DNA of 41,120 bases, taken from a virus. The stretch covers positions 1 to 41,120 of the IMG/VR virus record IMGVR_UViG_3300040751_002580. One strand, given 5' to 3'. Position numbers and translations under genes: made by a program. A model generated the notes under the pieces. The model did no database searches. It saw only the letters and a program-made list of their open reading frames with translations, and had not been told where the DNA came from. Shown one piece after another: positions 8,229 through 16,106 of the stretch (its first letter is position 1; each line of letters opens with the position of its first letter).

Positions 8229-8975
8229 ATGCATAATACATTAGTAAGGTCTACACAAATACTTAACCATCTACTATTTTTACTAGGTTTATATCTGGTT
8301 GTTTTTCAAAGCGTATCGGCAATGTATTTTTTATACAGTGTTTTGATATATTGGTTTATTGGAGTATTTGGTATAAACATTGGATATCATAGATTAATTT
8401 CTCATCGTAGCTTTAACACATACAAGCCTGTAGAATATTTTTTAGCATTTGTTGGATGTATTACAATGATCGGTAGTCCACTAGCATGGTCTGCTTTACA
8501 CAGACAACACCACGGACATGCAGAGACTGATAAAGATCCTCACAGTCCGTATCAGCTAGGATGGTTTCGTGCATGGTTTGGATTTTGGAATATAGATGTA
8601 ATCAATCCAAAATATATCAAAGATATTCGTAAAATACCATTTTACAAATACACACACAAATATTATTTTGCTATTAATATTATCTATGTTGTAGCACTTG
8701 GTTTAATTGATCCTTTGTGGATTGTATTTGGATATGCTATTCCAACAGTGTTTGTGTTACACAGCACAAGTGCAATTATTGTTATTGCACACATACACGG
8801 TTATAAAAATCATAAGATTAATGATGAAAGTAGAAACAGTTGGATTGCAAGTTTAATAACATTAGGCGAAGGGTGGCACAACAATCATCATGCTAACAGC
8901 AAGGCTTGGAACAATCAAGAAAACTGGTGGGAGTTTGACCCACCAGCATGGATTATACGTTTAATTAAGAATTAA
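8229..8975 (+). CDS. Membrane fatty acid desaturase, delta-9 type (248 aa)
   Basis: The three histidine boxes of membrane di-iron desaturases are all present: H54-RLIS-H59, H91-RQ-H94-H95, and H217-NN-H220-H221. Hydrophobic segments lie at about residues 13-30, 33-52, 70-88 and 145-190, as in acyl-CoA/acyl-lipid delta-9 desaturases. At 248 residues it is short but similar to bacterial forms. The protein should sit in the host inner membrane and introduce a double bond into acyl chains using O2 and electrons from a host ferredoxin-type donor. A strong GGAGG precedes the ATG. Its stop codon overlaps the convergent tail-fibre gene within a TTAA. It may alter host lipids or a lipid part of a glycan; this is inference. 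Confidence 0.9.
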   Translation: MHNTLVRSTQILNHLLFLLGLYLVVFQSVSAMYFLYSVLIYWFIGVFGINIGYHRLISHRSFNTYKPVEYFLAFVGCITMIGSPLAWSALHRQHHGHAETDKDPHSPYQLGWFRAWFGFWNIDVINPKYIKDIRKIPFYKYTHKYYFAINIIYVVALGLIDPLWIVFGYAIPTVFVLHSTSAIIVIAHIHGYKNHKINDESRNSWIASLITLGEGWHNNHHANSKAWNNQENWWEFDPPAWIIRLIKN

Positions 8976-10366
8976 CCTAAATCTACCCAAGCAGTGCCGT
9001 TAAAGCCTTGGAATTTTTTGTTACTGCTATTAAAGATAATAGTACCTGCTGTTGGTGTCATGCTATCTCTTTGAGCAAAACTAGTGCTGCCTAATTGTGC
9101 AACCGGCACTCTTAGTGTACCGCTGCTATCAAATATCAATGCTTTGCTTTCGTTAGCAGCAGGACCATTAACTCCGTCGGATAATGCAACACCAAAATAT
9201 GTTTTATATGCAGTATCGTTAATCGGTTCGTCTTCTACATAGATACCAAAACCGCCGCCTTGTCTCCACCCAGTACCGTCAAAGCCTTCTGCGTCAAATT
9301 GAAGTAATGCATCGTCTGGAAGTATAGCAGTTTTGTTATCCCACGATCCGTTAAAACTACGCACAGTTTGCGGCCCACGTACATTAAATGTAGCAGTATC
9401 GCCTACAAAGTTTAAACCACCAGTGCCGTTGTTTGCTTCTATTGACAAAACTCCGTATGATAGAAGATTAACTGTACCGCTGTCTGCATTGTAAGTAAGA
9501 AGTGACCTGTCGTCGCTTGTGTAATGATCGCCTTTTAGTTTTCCTGTAAATGCAGCCTTCCACGGCGATCCTCCAAGTACATCGAGCTGAACAACATTAG
9601 TTCCGTCGTAGTGTTGAACATGTGCTCTTAATGCACTATCGTCTCGAGTATTGCCTAATACTACAATAGGACCTCGTGCAATTGCGTCATCTGCAGGCTG
9701 TACAGGGTGTCCTAAGCCGCCTAACCAGTTATACTGGTTGTGCTCTTCATTTGGTGGAGCCATTAGCGAAGTATCTGCATCTGCCATTACTTCACCTATT
9801 AAGCTACCAGTAAGAACACCTGTAAAATTACCTGTTGCATCTCCGGTTAAATTACCTGTTACATCGCCTGTGATTGCACCGTAAAATTCTCCATAGTGGC
9901 TTCCGTTAAAGTCGCCACTAAAAGTACCAAACATTGTATTTTCAGTTGTAACGTTGCCAATTAAGTCACCGTAAAAGGTACCGTATACAGCATCAGCATC
10001 CACTGTTCTGTTAACAGCATCAACAACTAATCCGCCTACAGTATCTACAACGTTACCTTGTAAATTTGCATTTACTATTCCTAACGAAACATCAACAACA
10101 GTATTGCCTTCGTTGTCTAGTACACTTCCTACTAGGTCTGCTAATAGTGTTTTAGCCACACTGTCAAAAATAGTAGTACCGTCTATATCTTGAATATCGC
10201 CGATTAGCGGTCCAAAAACTTTTCCTGTGTCCACATCGACTTGTAACGTGCCGTCTTTTGCAACAACACTTGCCTTTACTTGACTAGTCCAACTGTCGAC
10301 TAGTACACTTTCATCTGCACCAACAACGTCTAATCTATATGCTTCACCGGGTATAAAATCTGCCAT
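8972..10366 (-). CDS. Phage tail-fibre-like protein with G-D/T repeats (464 aa)
   Basis: The start at 10366 (MADFIPGEAYRLDVV) has GGAGG seven bases upstream; an in-frame ATG nine codons further up lacks this. The N-terminal half is built from beta-type repeats such as LIGDIQDIDG and VDTGKVFGPL. A low-complexity block follows with alternating GD/GN-x-TG units (DVTGNLTGDATGNFTG) near residues 165-185. The end reads PTAGTIIFNSSNKKFQG...TAWVDLG, a tip motif I know from tail-fibre and structural proteins of T4-like marine phages. It is encoded opposite to the other fibre genes. Its placement beside a desaturase and glycan-type genes suggests a mobile adhesion module. No catalytic motif is seen. 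Confidence 0.75.
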   Translation of the reverse strand: MADFIPGEAYRLDVVGADESVLVDSWTSQVKASVVAKDGTLQVDVDTGKVFGPLIGDIQDIDGTTIFDSVAKTLLADLVGSVLDNEGNTVVDVSLGIVNANLQGNVVDTVGGLVVDAVNRTVDADAVYGTFYGDLIGNVTTENTMFGTFSGDFNGSHYGEFYGAITGDVTGNLTGDATGNFTGVLTGSLIGEVMADADTSLMAPPNEEHNQYNWLGGLGHPVQPADDAIARGPIVVLGNTRDDSALRAHVQHYDGTNVVQLDVLGGSPWKAAFTGKLKGDHYTSDDRSLLTYNADSGTVNLLSYGVLSIEANNGTGGLNFVGDTATFNVRGPQTVRSFNGSWDNKTAILPDDALLQFDAEGFDGTGWRQGGGFGIYVEDEPINDTAYKTYFGVALSDGVNGPAANESKALIFDSSGTLRVPVAQLGSTSFAQRDSMTPTAGTIIFNSSNKKFQGFNGTAWVDLG

Positions 10367-10382
10367 AGGAATTCCTCCAATA

Positions 10383-10393
10383 GTATTTATCAC
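10383..10393 (-). promoter_or_regulatory. Candidate T4-like late promoter (leftward)
   Basis: On the minus strand the sequence reads GTGATAAATAC, containing GATAAATA, a seven-of-eight match to the T4 late box. It lies about 17 bases upstream of the leftward fibre gene's ATG, with GGAGG between. This is where a late structural gene would be expected to carry its promoter. Confidence 0.5.
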
Positions 10394-10403
10394 TATTCTG
10401 ATC

Positions 10404-10432
10404 TTGACACATTTTAATTTTTATCATATAAT
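10404..10432 (+). promoter_or_regulatory. Perfect sigma70-type promoter abutting the start codon
   Basis: TTGACA (10404-10409), a 17-base spacer and TATAAT (10427-10432) match the consensus exactly. Only six bases separate the -10 box from the ATG at 10439, so transcription should begin at or within a base or two of the start codon. The mRNA would then be leaderless. Confidence 0.8.
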
Positions 10433-10438
10433 TACATT

Positions 10439-11473
10439 ATGTATGATATTTTCTTTATTGGATCTCCTGATCATAAAAATTACATTTCTTTAAAATCTAG
10501 ATTTCCTACGGCCAAGTGTGTAGAATCTGTAGGATCTGCAAAAACAAAATCCTTGACTAAATTTTTATGGATAGTTTATCCAGATCTGATTGTGCAAGAC
10601 GACTTTGAATTTGATTATGAAGTTGATCAGTGGAGTATAGATTACACACACGTTTTTCAAAATGGAGAATACTATGATGGCATAGCATTAATGCCTAAAC
10701 ATAGCCATCACGGTCCAGGAGAAATAAAGTCTAGATTTTATATTAATAAAAAATATGTAGAAGTTTTAGCAAGTGTACCGGCTGAACAAAACTATGATAT
10801 TGTGTTTATAAGCTATCAAGAACCCGATGCTGATGAAAATTATAGTTCTCTTCAAAAAAGATTTCCTTCTGCTATGAGAGTGCATGGAGTCAAAGGTATT
10901 CATCAAGCACATATTGCAGCAGCGTCTAAAGTTAGTACCGAAATGTTTTATGTAGTTGATGGCGATGCACACATACAGCAAGATTTTAATTTTAACTATA
11001 ATGTCGAGCATCATAATAAACAAGCGGTACATGTATGGCGTAGTTTAAATCCTATAAACGGATTAGTATACGGCTACGGAGGTGTAAAACTACTGCCTAC
11101 AGAAAAAACACTGTTAATGGATACTGATAAACCTGACATGACAACAAGTATTAGTGATAAATTTGTAGCTATGCCTACAATTTCAAATATCACAGCATTT
11201 AATACAGATCCTTTTAATGCATGGAAAAGTGCATTTAGAGAGTGTTGTAAACTAGCATCAAAAGTTATTGATAGACAAAAAGATGACGAAACTAATCAAC
11301 GTCTGCGAACATGGTGTACATACACATTAGACAATGTACCATTTTCTGAAAATGCACTAGCAGGTGCAAAATCTGGAACTGCATACGGAACTCGTAATAA
11401 AGGCGACTTAGAAGCACTTAAAAAAATAAATGATTTTGAATGGCTCGAGGAGAAGTTTAATGGAAATATATAA
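10439..11473 (+). CDS. Two-domain glycosyltransferase-like protein; first domain degenerate (344 aa)
   Basis: The protein is an internal duplication. Residues 2-70 (YDIFFIGSPDHKNY...) and residues 118-180 (YDIVFISYQEPDADENY... RVHGVKG... VVDGDAHI) follow the same pattern. The second copy aligns with the protein at 5311-6234 and keeps the acidic motif D174-G-D176. In the first copy the equivalent stretch reads IVYPDLIVQDDF, so the DGD motif is lost. The C-terminal third (AWKSAFRECCKLASK, then DFEWLEEKF) also matches the 5311-6234 protein. No ribosome-binding site precedes the ATG, consistent with a leaderless transcript. Activity as a GT-A-type transferase is plausible for the second domain only. 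Confidence 0.6.
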   Translation: MYDIFFIGSPDHKNYISLKSRFPTAKCVESVGSAKTKSLTKFLWIVYPDLIVQDDFEFDYEVDQWSIDYTHVFQNGEYYDGIALMPKHSHHGPGEIKSRFYINKKYVEVLASVPAEQNYDIVFISYQEPDADENYSSLQKRFPSAMRVHGVKGIHQAHIAAASKVSTEMFYVVDGDAHIQQDFNFNYNVEHHNKQAVHVWRSLNPINGLVYGYGGVKLLPTEKTLLMDTDKPDMTTSISDKFVAMPTISNITAFNTDPFNAWKSAFRECCKLASKVIDRQKDDETNQRLRTWCTYTLDNVPFSENALAGAKSGTAYGTRNKGDLEALKKINDFEWLEEKFNGNI

Positions 11474-12503
11474 ACTTTTGGACAGATTTGAATTGCTGAA
11501 TGATAACACAGAATACTTTTCAGATTTGCGTAGAGCATACATTGATAAAGATTTAAGTTCTATCTTAGCATTTGTAGATGATGAAGAATTACGCAAAGCT
11601 ATTTTAACAAAGAATATACACAGTATTTTTAGACTTGTTGACAACAAACGGTGCATTGGCGAATTAGAAGATCTGCGAAAATCAGTAGTTGAACAAAATT
11701 TACATAGTTTGTTTAGAATTCTTCCAGGCAACGACGATTTACGTAAAGCCGTTATTGAAGAAAATATGCATAGTATTTTTAGGTTGATTGAAAATGAAGA
11801 TTTAAAAAAAGTTGTACTTGATGATAATGTATGGAGTGCATACAGATTATTACAAGATAAAACTTCTACAAATTTTGTAGATGCTTTTAAATATTTTGAA
11901 ACAAACAATATAGAAATTGACGAAGATTGCTTTAGTAGAGGTCAATTAAAAAGTAAAAAATGGTTAATTGAAACAGTTGAAAGTTTAAATTTAGACTTGG
12001 GTGTTGTGTTCTTGTGTGCCGGCTGGTACGCTACATTAGCTGTAATGATATTTGAATCTAAAAAAATTACTGTAGATAAAATTGTTAGTTTTGACATCGA
12101 TCCTTCTGTTTGGAAAATTGCTGAAATATTTAATAAACCGTGGGTAACAGATAATTGGAAATTTAAAGCCAGTACTGAAGACATACACGAAATACGATTT
12201 GAAGAACACATATATGATGTTAATAAATCCGATGGCAACAAACAAAGACTTTGGGCAGTACCTAATACAGTTATTAATACAAGTTGTGAACATATTGAAG
12301 ATTTTACAGGATGGTATGAAGGAATTGTTCCTGGGCAACTAGTCATACTTCAAGGAAACAATTACTTTGAAATTGAAGAACATGTAAATTGTAGTAAAGA
12401 TTTGCAAGAATTTAGTAATAAAGCCCCTATGAGTAACGTATTATACGAAGGCGAACTTGAATTACCAGAATACAAAAGGTTTATGAAAATTGGATATAAA
12501 TGA
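11460..12503 (+). CDS. Methyltransferase-like protein with N-terminal helical repeats (347 aa)
   Basis: I place the start at 11460 (MEIYKLLDRFELL), with GAGGAG at 11447-11452. An in-frame ATG at 11430 lies before this site. Residues 23-134 hold five repeats of about 21 residues. The C-terminal part looks like a class I SAM-dependent methyltransferase: VVFLCAGWYATLAVMIF is a variant motif I glycine loop, KIVSFDIDP supplies the acidic residue of motif II, and later strands read VINTSCEHIEDF and LVILQGNNYF. The glycine loop is poor in Gly, so cofactor binding is not certain. It overlaps its neighbours by 14 bases at both ends. Possible roles are methylating the product of the adjacent radical SAM enzyme or a sugar. 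Confidence 0.55.
   Translation: MEIYKLLDRFELLNDNTEYFSDLRRAYIDKDLSSILAFVDDEELRKAILTKNIHSIFRLVDNKRCIGELEDLRKSVVEQNLHSLFRILPGNDDLRKAVIEENMHSIFRLIENEDLKKVVLDDNVWSAYRLLQDKTSTNFVDAFKYFETNNIEIDEDCFSRGQLKSKKWLIETVESLNLDLGVVFLCAGWYATLAVMIFESKKITVDKIVSFDIDPSVWKIAEIFNKPWVTDNWKFKASTEDIHEIRFEEHIYDVNKSDGNKQRLWAVPNTVINTSCEHIEDFTGWYEGIVPGQLVILQGNNYFEIEEHVNCSKDLQEFSNKAPMSNVLYEGELELPEYKRFMKIGYK
11526..11862 (+). repeat. Five tandem ~21-residue helical repeats inside the methyltransferase-like gene
   Basis: Repeats start at residues 23, 44, 72, 94 and 115 of the encoded protein, with the shared pattern L-R-K-A-[VI]-x3-N-[LI]-H-S-[LI]-F-R-L. The second unit contains about six extra residues. The pattern resembles a short alpha-solenoid. 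The DNA copies are diverged, so this is an old protein repeat and not a recent DNA duplication. Confidence 0.75.
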
Positions 12504-12714
12504 GCTAAGTTTGCGAGAATTACAAAAAGAAAGTGCAAGAGCATTATGTACTATGCAAGCAACAAACGATAATATTTGGCAGTTTAACAAACAAGCCCAT
12601 CACGATAGTCAAAAATGGTATAAGGCTGTTATAGAATGGTATGTAAAACAATATGGCGACTTGCCTAGCAAAGCCGGACCTGGACAAGATGTAAAGTTGG
12701 TATTAGATGTATAA
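12490..12714 (+). CDS. Small protein of unknown function, TTG start (74 aa)
   Basis: The frame begins with TTG at 12490, with AAAGG at 12475-12479 ten bases upstream; there is no ATG near the 5' end. The protein looks helical with one Cys (C20) and many aromatic and polar residues (NIWQFNKQAHHDSQKWY). It overlaps the methyltransferase gene by 14 bases and the radical SAM gene by 8, so it is translationally coupled to both. A small protein immediately before a radical SAM gene could be a precursor peptide or a partner, but no leader/core structure or known recognition motif can be seen. Treat the function as unknown. Confidence 0.5.
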   Translation: MDINELSLRELQKESARALCTMQATNDNIWQFNKQAHHDSQKWYKAVIEWYVKQYGDLPSKAGPGQDVKLVLDV

Positions 12715-13786
12715 GTATGAAAACATAAAAACCATACACTTGGAAAATACACAAAACTGCCAAGCAAGTTGTCCTATGTGCGATCGTAATCAAAACGGCG
12801 GAGCAGTAAACCCACATATTGATTTAAGTGAATTAACACTTGATGACGCAAAACGTATTTTCGAACCAGAGTTTATTGCACAATTAAAAACTATGTACAT
12901 GTGCGGCAACTTAGGCGATCCTATTGTTGCCCGTGACACACTTGAAATATTCAAATATTTTAGACAGCATAACAAAGACATGTGGCTTAGTATGAATACA
13001 AATGCAGGAGCAAAAAATGAAGCATGGTGGACTGAATTGGCACGAACGTTTGGTCGTATGGGTGCTGTTATTTTTAGTGTTGATGGCCTTAGTGATACTA
13101 ATCATATGTACCGTCAAGGTGTTCAATGGGACAATGTTTTTAAAGCAATGAAAGCGTTTATTGCTGCTGGTGGCAGAGCACGTTGGGATTTTTTGATATT
13201 CGAGCATAATCAGCACCAAGTTGAAGAAGCAGAACGTATTGCAAATGAAATGGGCTTTGAAAAATTTGTTGCTAAAAAGACAGGACGTTTTATAACTGCT
13301 ACTAGTGAAAAGAAAGAACAGCACCAAGCGGTTGATCGTAAAGGCAATAAAACAACTGAACTTAAAAAACCAGATGAAAAGTTTCAAAACTCTGCAATTA
13401 AACAATACGATAAAGTAAAAGAAAAACACGGCACTATGGATGCATATTATGATCGTGCAGAAATACATTGCAAAGTAAAAGACGAAGGCAATTTGTTTAT
13501 TACAGCAGAAGGATTAGCAATGCCATGTTGTTGGACTGCTGGTCGTATGTATAAGTGGTGGCACAAAGATCCAAAACAAGAACAAGTATGGGATTTTATT
13601 GATGCAGCAGGCGGCAAAGATGCTATTAGTGCAAAACAGCACGGACTTCGTGCAGTGTTTGATACTGGAATCTTTGATCGAATTGAAGAAAGTTGGACTA
13701 AAGCAAGTGTTGCAGAAGGCAAACTTAAAGTATGCAGCATGAAGTGCGGCAAAGAGTTTGATCCGTTTGGATCACAGTTTAAGTAA
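12707..13786 (+). CDS. Radical SAM enzyme with C-terminal twitch/SPASM-like domain (359 aa)
   Basis: The N-terminal radical SAM motif is C-QAS-C-PM-C (residues 18-25), followed by DRNQNGG. The C-terminal domain carries C255, the pair C274-C275 (MPCCW) and C343-SMK-C347, which should hold an auxiliary iron-sulfur cluster as in twitch/SPASM proteins. It belongs to a five-member paralogous set here (also 15046, 23250, 28881 and 35566), all starting with a strand, then (T/N)x(D/N/R/K)C and ending with a C-x3-C pair. The mid-protein segment 195-245 is Lys/Glu-rich and variable. It overlaps the convergent radical SAM gene by 15 bases. Reaction is SAM-radical chemistry on an unknown substrate. Confidence 0.85.
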   Translation: MYKYENIKTIHLENTQNCQASCPMCDRNQNGGAVNPHIDLSELTLDDAKRIFEPEFIAQLKTMYMCGNLGDPIVARDTLEIFKYFRQHNKDMWLSMNTNAGAKNEAWWTELARTFGRMGAVIFSVDGLSDTNHMYRQGVQWDNVFKAMKAFIAAGGRARWDFLIFEHNQHQVEEAERIANEMGFEKFVAKKTGRFITATSEKKEQHQAVDRKGNKTTELKKPDEKFQNSAIKQYDKVKEKHGTMDAYYDRAEIHCKVKDEGNLFITAEGLAMPCCWTAGRMYKWWHKDPKQEQVWDFIDAAGGKDAISAKQHGLRAVFDTGIFDRIEESWTKASVAEGKLKVCSMKCGKEFDPFGSQFK

Positions 13787-15019
13787 AACTTGCAATTCAG
13801 GAAATGTTTTTACAAAATCTGTTTTACGTAATTCGTCAAATTTAGCAATTCCTTTAATAAAATTTGTTGAACGTTCTTGTAAATCGTTTACAGGAGAATT
13901 TAAAAAACTAGCTAACATATTAATATCCCATCCTTGGTATTTTTGTTTTTCTAAGTTTTTAAGTTGCGTGTTTGCTTTGGATAATAAATCTTTGTTTATT
14001 TGTAGAAAGTTTGCAGTAAATGATGTAGGACCTTGCCACGGATTTATACTAATATTGTTTTTAATTTTTAAATTATCTAAATACCAATGATATAATTCTT
14101 CTAGCACAAGTGCATTAAACACACTATAACAGGTCTGTACATCAATTTGAATTCCTGTTTCATATAACCGATTGTATGTATCTAGCCATTTTTTCTGTTT
14201 TAAACCAAAACGTATATATTCTCCTCTATCACCGTGACAGTCGTGGCTCATAATTATATTACAGTCGGCTCTCCAGTGTTTTAGGTATTTGTCTATAATA
14301 TCAACACCTTTGTATGTAGTAATACTTCCGTTTGTGTGTGCCCATATTTTAATACGTTTGTGCAATTTGTGTTTTAATAAAACTTCTAGCAATTCGTAAA
14401 CGCCTTCTTGCATAAATGGTTCGCCACCGTTTAAATGTATTCTATCTATGGTATCTTGGTGTTTTAGTATATAATCAATTTTTGCATCATTGTTATTATG
14501 CCATTCGTTTGTTGGCATACTTCCTGGTTCTAAACCGTTTACAATTTCATAAGCACTATTATAATTTTGTCCAATTGTGCTGCTTAATGTGCTATTACAG
14601 CCCATACACGCAAAGTTACATTTATTTGTCCATAATAAATCTAACCATGCAGGTGTTTGTTTTATCATAGTGCCGTCTGCTTGTGTATTTTTTACAGCAG
14701 TGTGTATTTGTTTTTGACCAAACCTATTTACTTGTTCACGCACACCACTAATACGTCCGGTCATAGATTCCATTTTAGCACAACTATCACATTGTGCAGG
14801 AAATTTGTTATTTAAAAAATCTTTGCGTATGCTTTTTGCTTCATTGCTATTGACAATTTCTTCAAAAGATGTTATATTATTATTGTATCCAATTGGGTTA
14901 AGAGTTGCACAACAAGTACTAATACGATTAAACTGTCCTTCGTATAAACTTGTGAATGGCGCAGCACAAAAGTTTGAACCATATTTTTTGATAGGATCTT
15001 TATTGAATATACTAAACAT
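13772..15019 (-). CDS. Radical SAM enzyme with N-terminal twitch-type domain, leftward (415 aa)
   Basis: The N-terminal cluster domain has C18 (NFCAAPF), C36-C37 (ISTCCATL) and a C-x2-C pair (QCDSC). The core follows with CNFACMGC and NGGEPFM. This is the same architecture as the gene at 6234. Its start codon sits inside the palindrome at 15018-15031, with no recognisable ribosome-binding site. The gene is a single leftward gene inserted in a rightward series. Its 3' end overlaps the paralogous C-terminal-twitch enzyme by 15 bases, so members of the two subfamilies face each other. Confidence 0.83.
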   Translation of the reverse strand: MFSIFNKDPIKKYGSNFCAAPFTSLYEGQFNRISTCCATLNPIGYNNNITSFEEIVNSNEAKSIRKDFLNNKFPAQCDSCAKMESMTGRISGVREQVNRFGQKQIHTAVKNTQADGTMIKQTPAWLDLLWTNKCNFACMGCNSTLSSTIGQNYNSAYEIVNGLEPGSMPTNEWHNNNDAKIDYILKHQDTIDRIHLNGGEPFMQEGVYELLEVLLKHKLHKRIKIWAHTNGSITTYKGVDIIDKYLKHWRADCNIIMSHDCHGDRGEYIRFGLKQKKWLDTYNRLYETGIQIDVQTCYSVFNALVLEELYHWYLDNLKIKNNISINPWQGPTSFTANFLQINKDLLSKANTQLKNLEKQKYQGWDINMLASFLNSPVNDLQERSTNFIKGIAKFDELRKTDFVKTFPELQVLLKL

Positions 15020-15031
15020 AAATATATTTAT
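15016..15031. promoter_or_regulatory. Palindromic bidirectional late-promoter candidate
   Basis: ATAAATATATTTAT (15018-15031) is a perfect 14-base palindrome, so an ATAAATA late box is presented on both strands. Rightward, ACATAAATATA lies about 20 bases before the ATG at 15046. Leftward, TAATAAATAT directly precedes the ATG at 15019, and the palindrome covers that start codon. Confidence 0.5.
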
Positions 15032-15045
15032 TAACTGCGTAGATT

Positions 15046-16095
15046 ATGATTAAAAAAGTAGAACTAGAAATTACAAGCGATTGCAATGCAGCTTGTCCGG
15101 GTTGTGCAAGAACACTTAACAAAGAGTTGTTGCAAATAAATTCATTTACGTTTGAAGATTTAAAACGTATTTTTCCTGCTGGCAATTACGCAGGAGTAGA
15201 GTTTAAATTTTGCGGAGTTCTTGGAGATCCAATTGTAAATCCTGACTGTTTAAAGATGATAGAATGGCTAGTGTACAATGGCGGATATTGTGAAATAAGC
15301 ACCAACGGCGGATACAATACTACAGAATGGTGGTCGCGATTAGGACAGGTTGCAAGTGCATATCCTGGTAAAGTGTATATACACTTTTGCATTGACGGGC
15401 ATAAAGAAACAAACCATATCTATCGTGTTAATACAAAGTGGAACGTAATTGAACGTAACATTGCAGCATTTGCACAAACTGCACCTGCTCAAAGTGCTAG
15501 TTGGATATACATTGAATTTGATCACAACGAACACGAATTAGAAACAGCAAAAAAACACGCAGAAACTTTAGGATTTAGATTTGCTACTAGAACAGGTATG
15601 CGTAACAGCTACCATACTTGGATTGCAAAAATAGGTAAAAAGAATCAACAAGACGTTAAAAAAATTACAACTACTGGTACTAAAGAACACAGTAAAAAAG
15701 ATGTTGTAAAAGATTTAGACAAATTTATTGCAGAATACAAATCAAAAAAAGTAGACAAAGAAAAAACAACAGAAATTGTAAATAGCATAGTTTGCAAATA
15801 CATACACGAAGATGAAATTTTTATAGCAAGCAATCAGACAATGTGGCCATGTTGTTTTCTTTGGGATAGTGCATTTAAAAATAGTGAAAACATTGTTGAT
15901 AAATTAAACACATTTGAACCTAATTGGAATAGTTTAAGATATCATAGCATTGAAGAAATAAAACAGCATCCTTGGTTTGCTGAATTATTGGCTGCAAGTT
16001 GGGATCCATTGCACGAACTACATTTTGCTAGATGTATTAGAACCTGTGCAAAAAACAAAGCATACCATAACGAAATAAACTACGCAGTTAAATAG
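15046..16095 (+). CDS. Radical SAM enzyme with C-terminal twitch/SPASM-like domain (349 aa)
   Basis: The cluster motif is C13-NAA-C17-PG-C20 near the very N-terminus. The C-terminal domain shows VCKYIHED, WPCCF and RCIRTC, matching the auxiliary-cluster pattern of the five-member set. A Lys-rich stretch near residues 190-245 is variable among paralogues. It is the first gene of the long rightward block and is followed after 11 bases by an N-terminal-twitch enzyme; adjacent expression suggests the two types may cooperate. No strong ribosome-binding site is seen before the ATG. Confidence 0.85.
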   Translation: MIKKVELEITSDCNAACPGCARTLNKELLQINSFTFEDLKRIFPAGNYAGVEFKFCGVLGDPIVNPDCLKMIEWLVYNGGYCEISTNGGYNTTEWWSRLGQVASAYPGKVYIHFCIDGHKETNHIYRVNTKWNVIERNIAAFAQTAPAQSASWIYIEFDHNEHELETAKKHAETLGFRFATRTGMRNSYHTWIAKIGKKNQQDVKKITTTGTKEHSKKDVVKDLDKFIAEYKSKKVDKEKTTEIVNSIVCKYIHEDEIFIASNQTMWPCCFLWDSAFKNSENIVDKLNTFEPNWNSLRYHSIEEIKQHPWFAELLAASWDPLHELHFARCIRTCAKNKAYHNEINYAVK

Positions 16096-16106
16096 GTAAG
16101 TACAAT

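Noticed and set aside
11408-11908. Leftward frame with Leu/Ser repeats opposite the helical-repeat gene
   Set aside because: The repeat pattern is simply the complement of the real repeats on the plus strand.
12490-12714. A confident RiPP precursor peptide call
   Set aside because: No Gly-Gly or other leader cleavage motif and no repetitive core; kept only as a low-confidence finding.
12911-13468. Leftward open frame of 185 codons opposite the 12707 radical SAM gene
   Set aside because: The translation is rich in Phe, Ile, Cys and Ser, as expected for the complement of Lys/Glu-rich coding sequence; no start signals.
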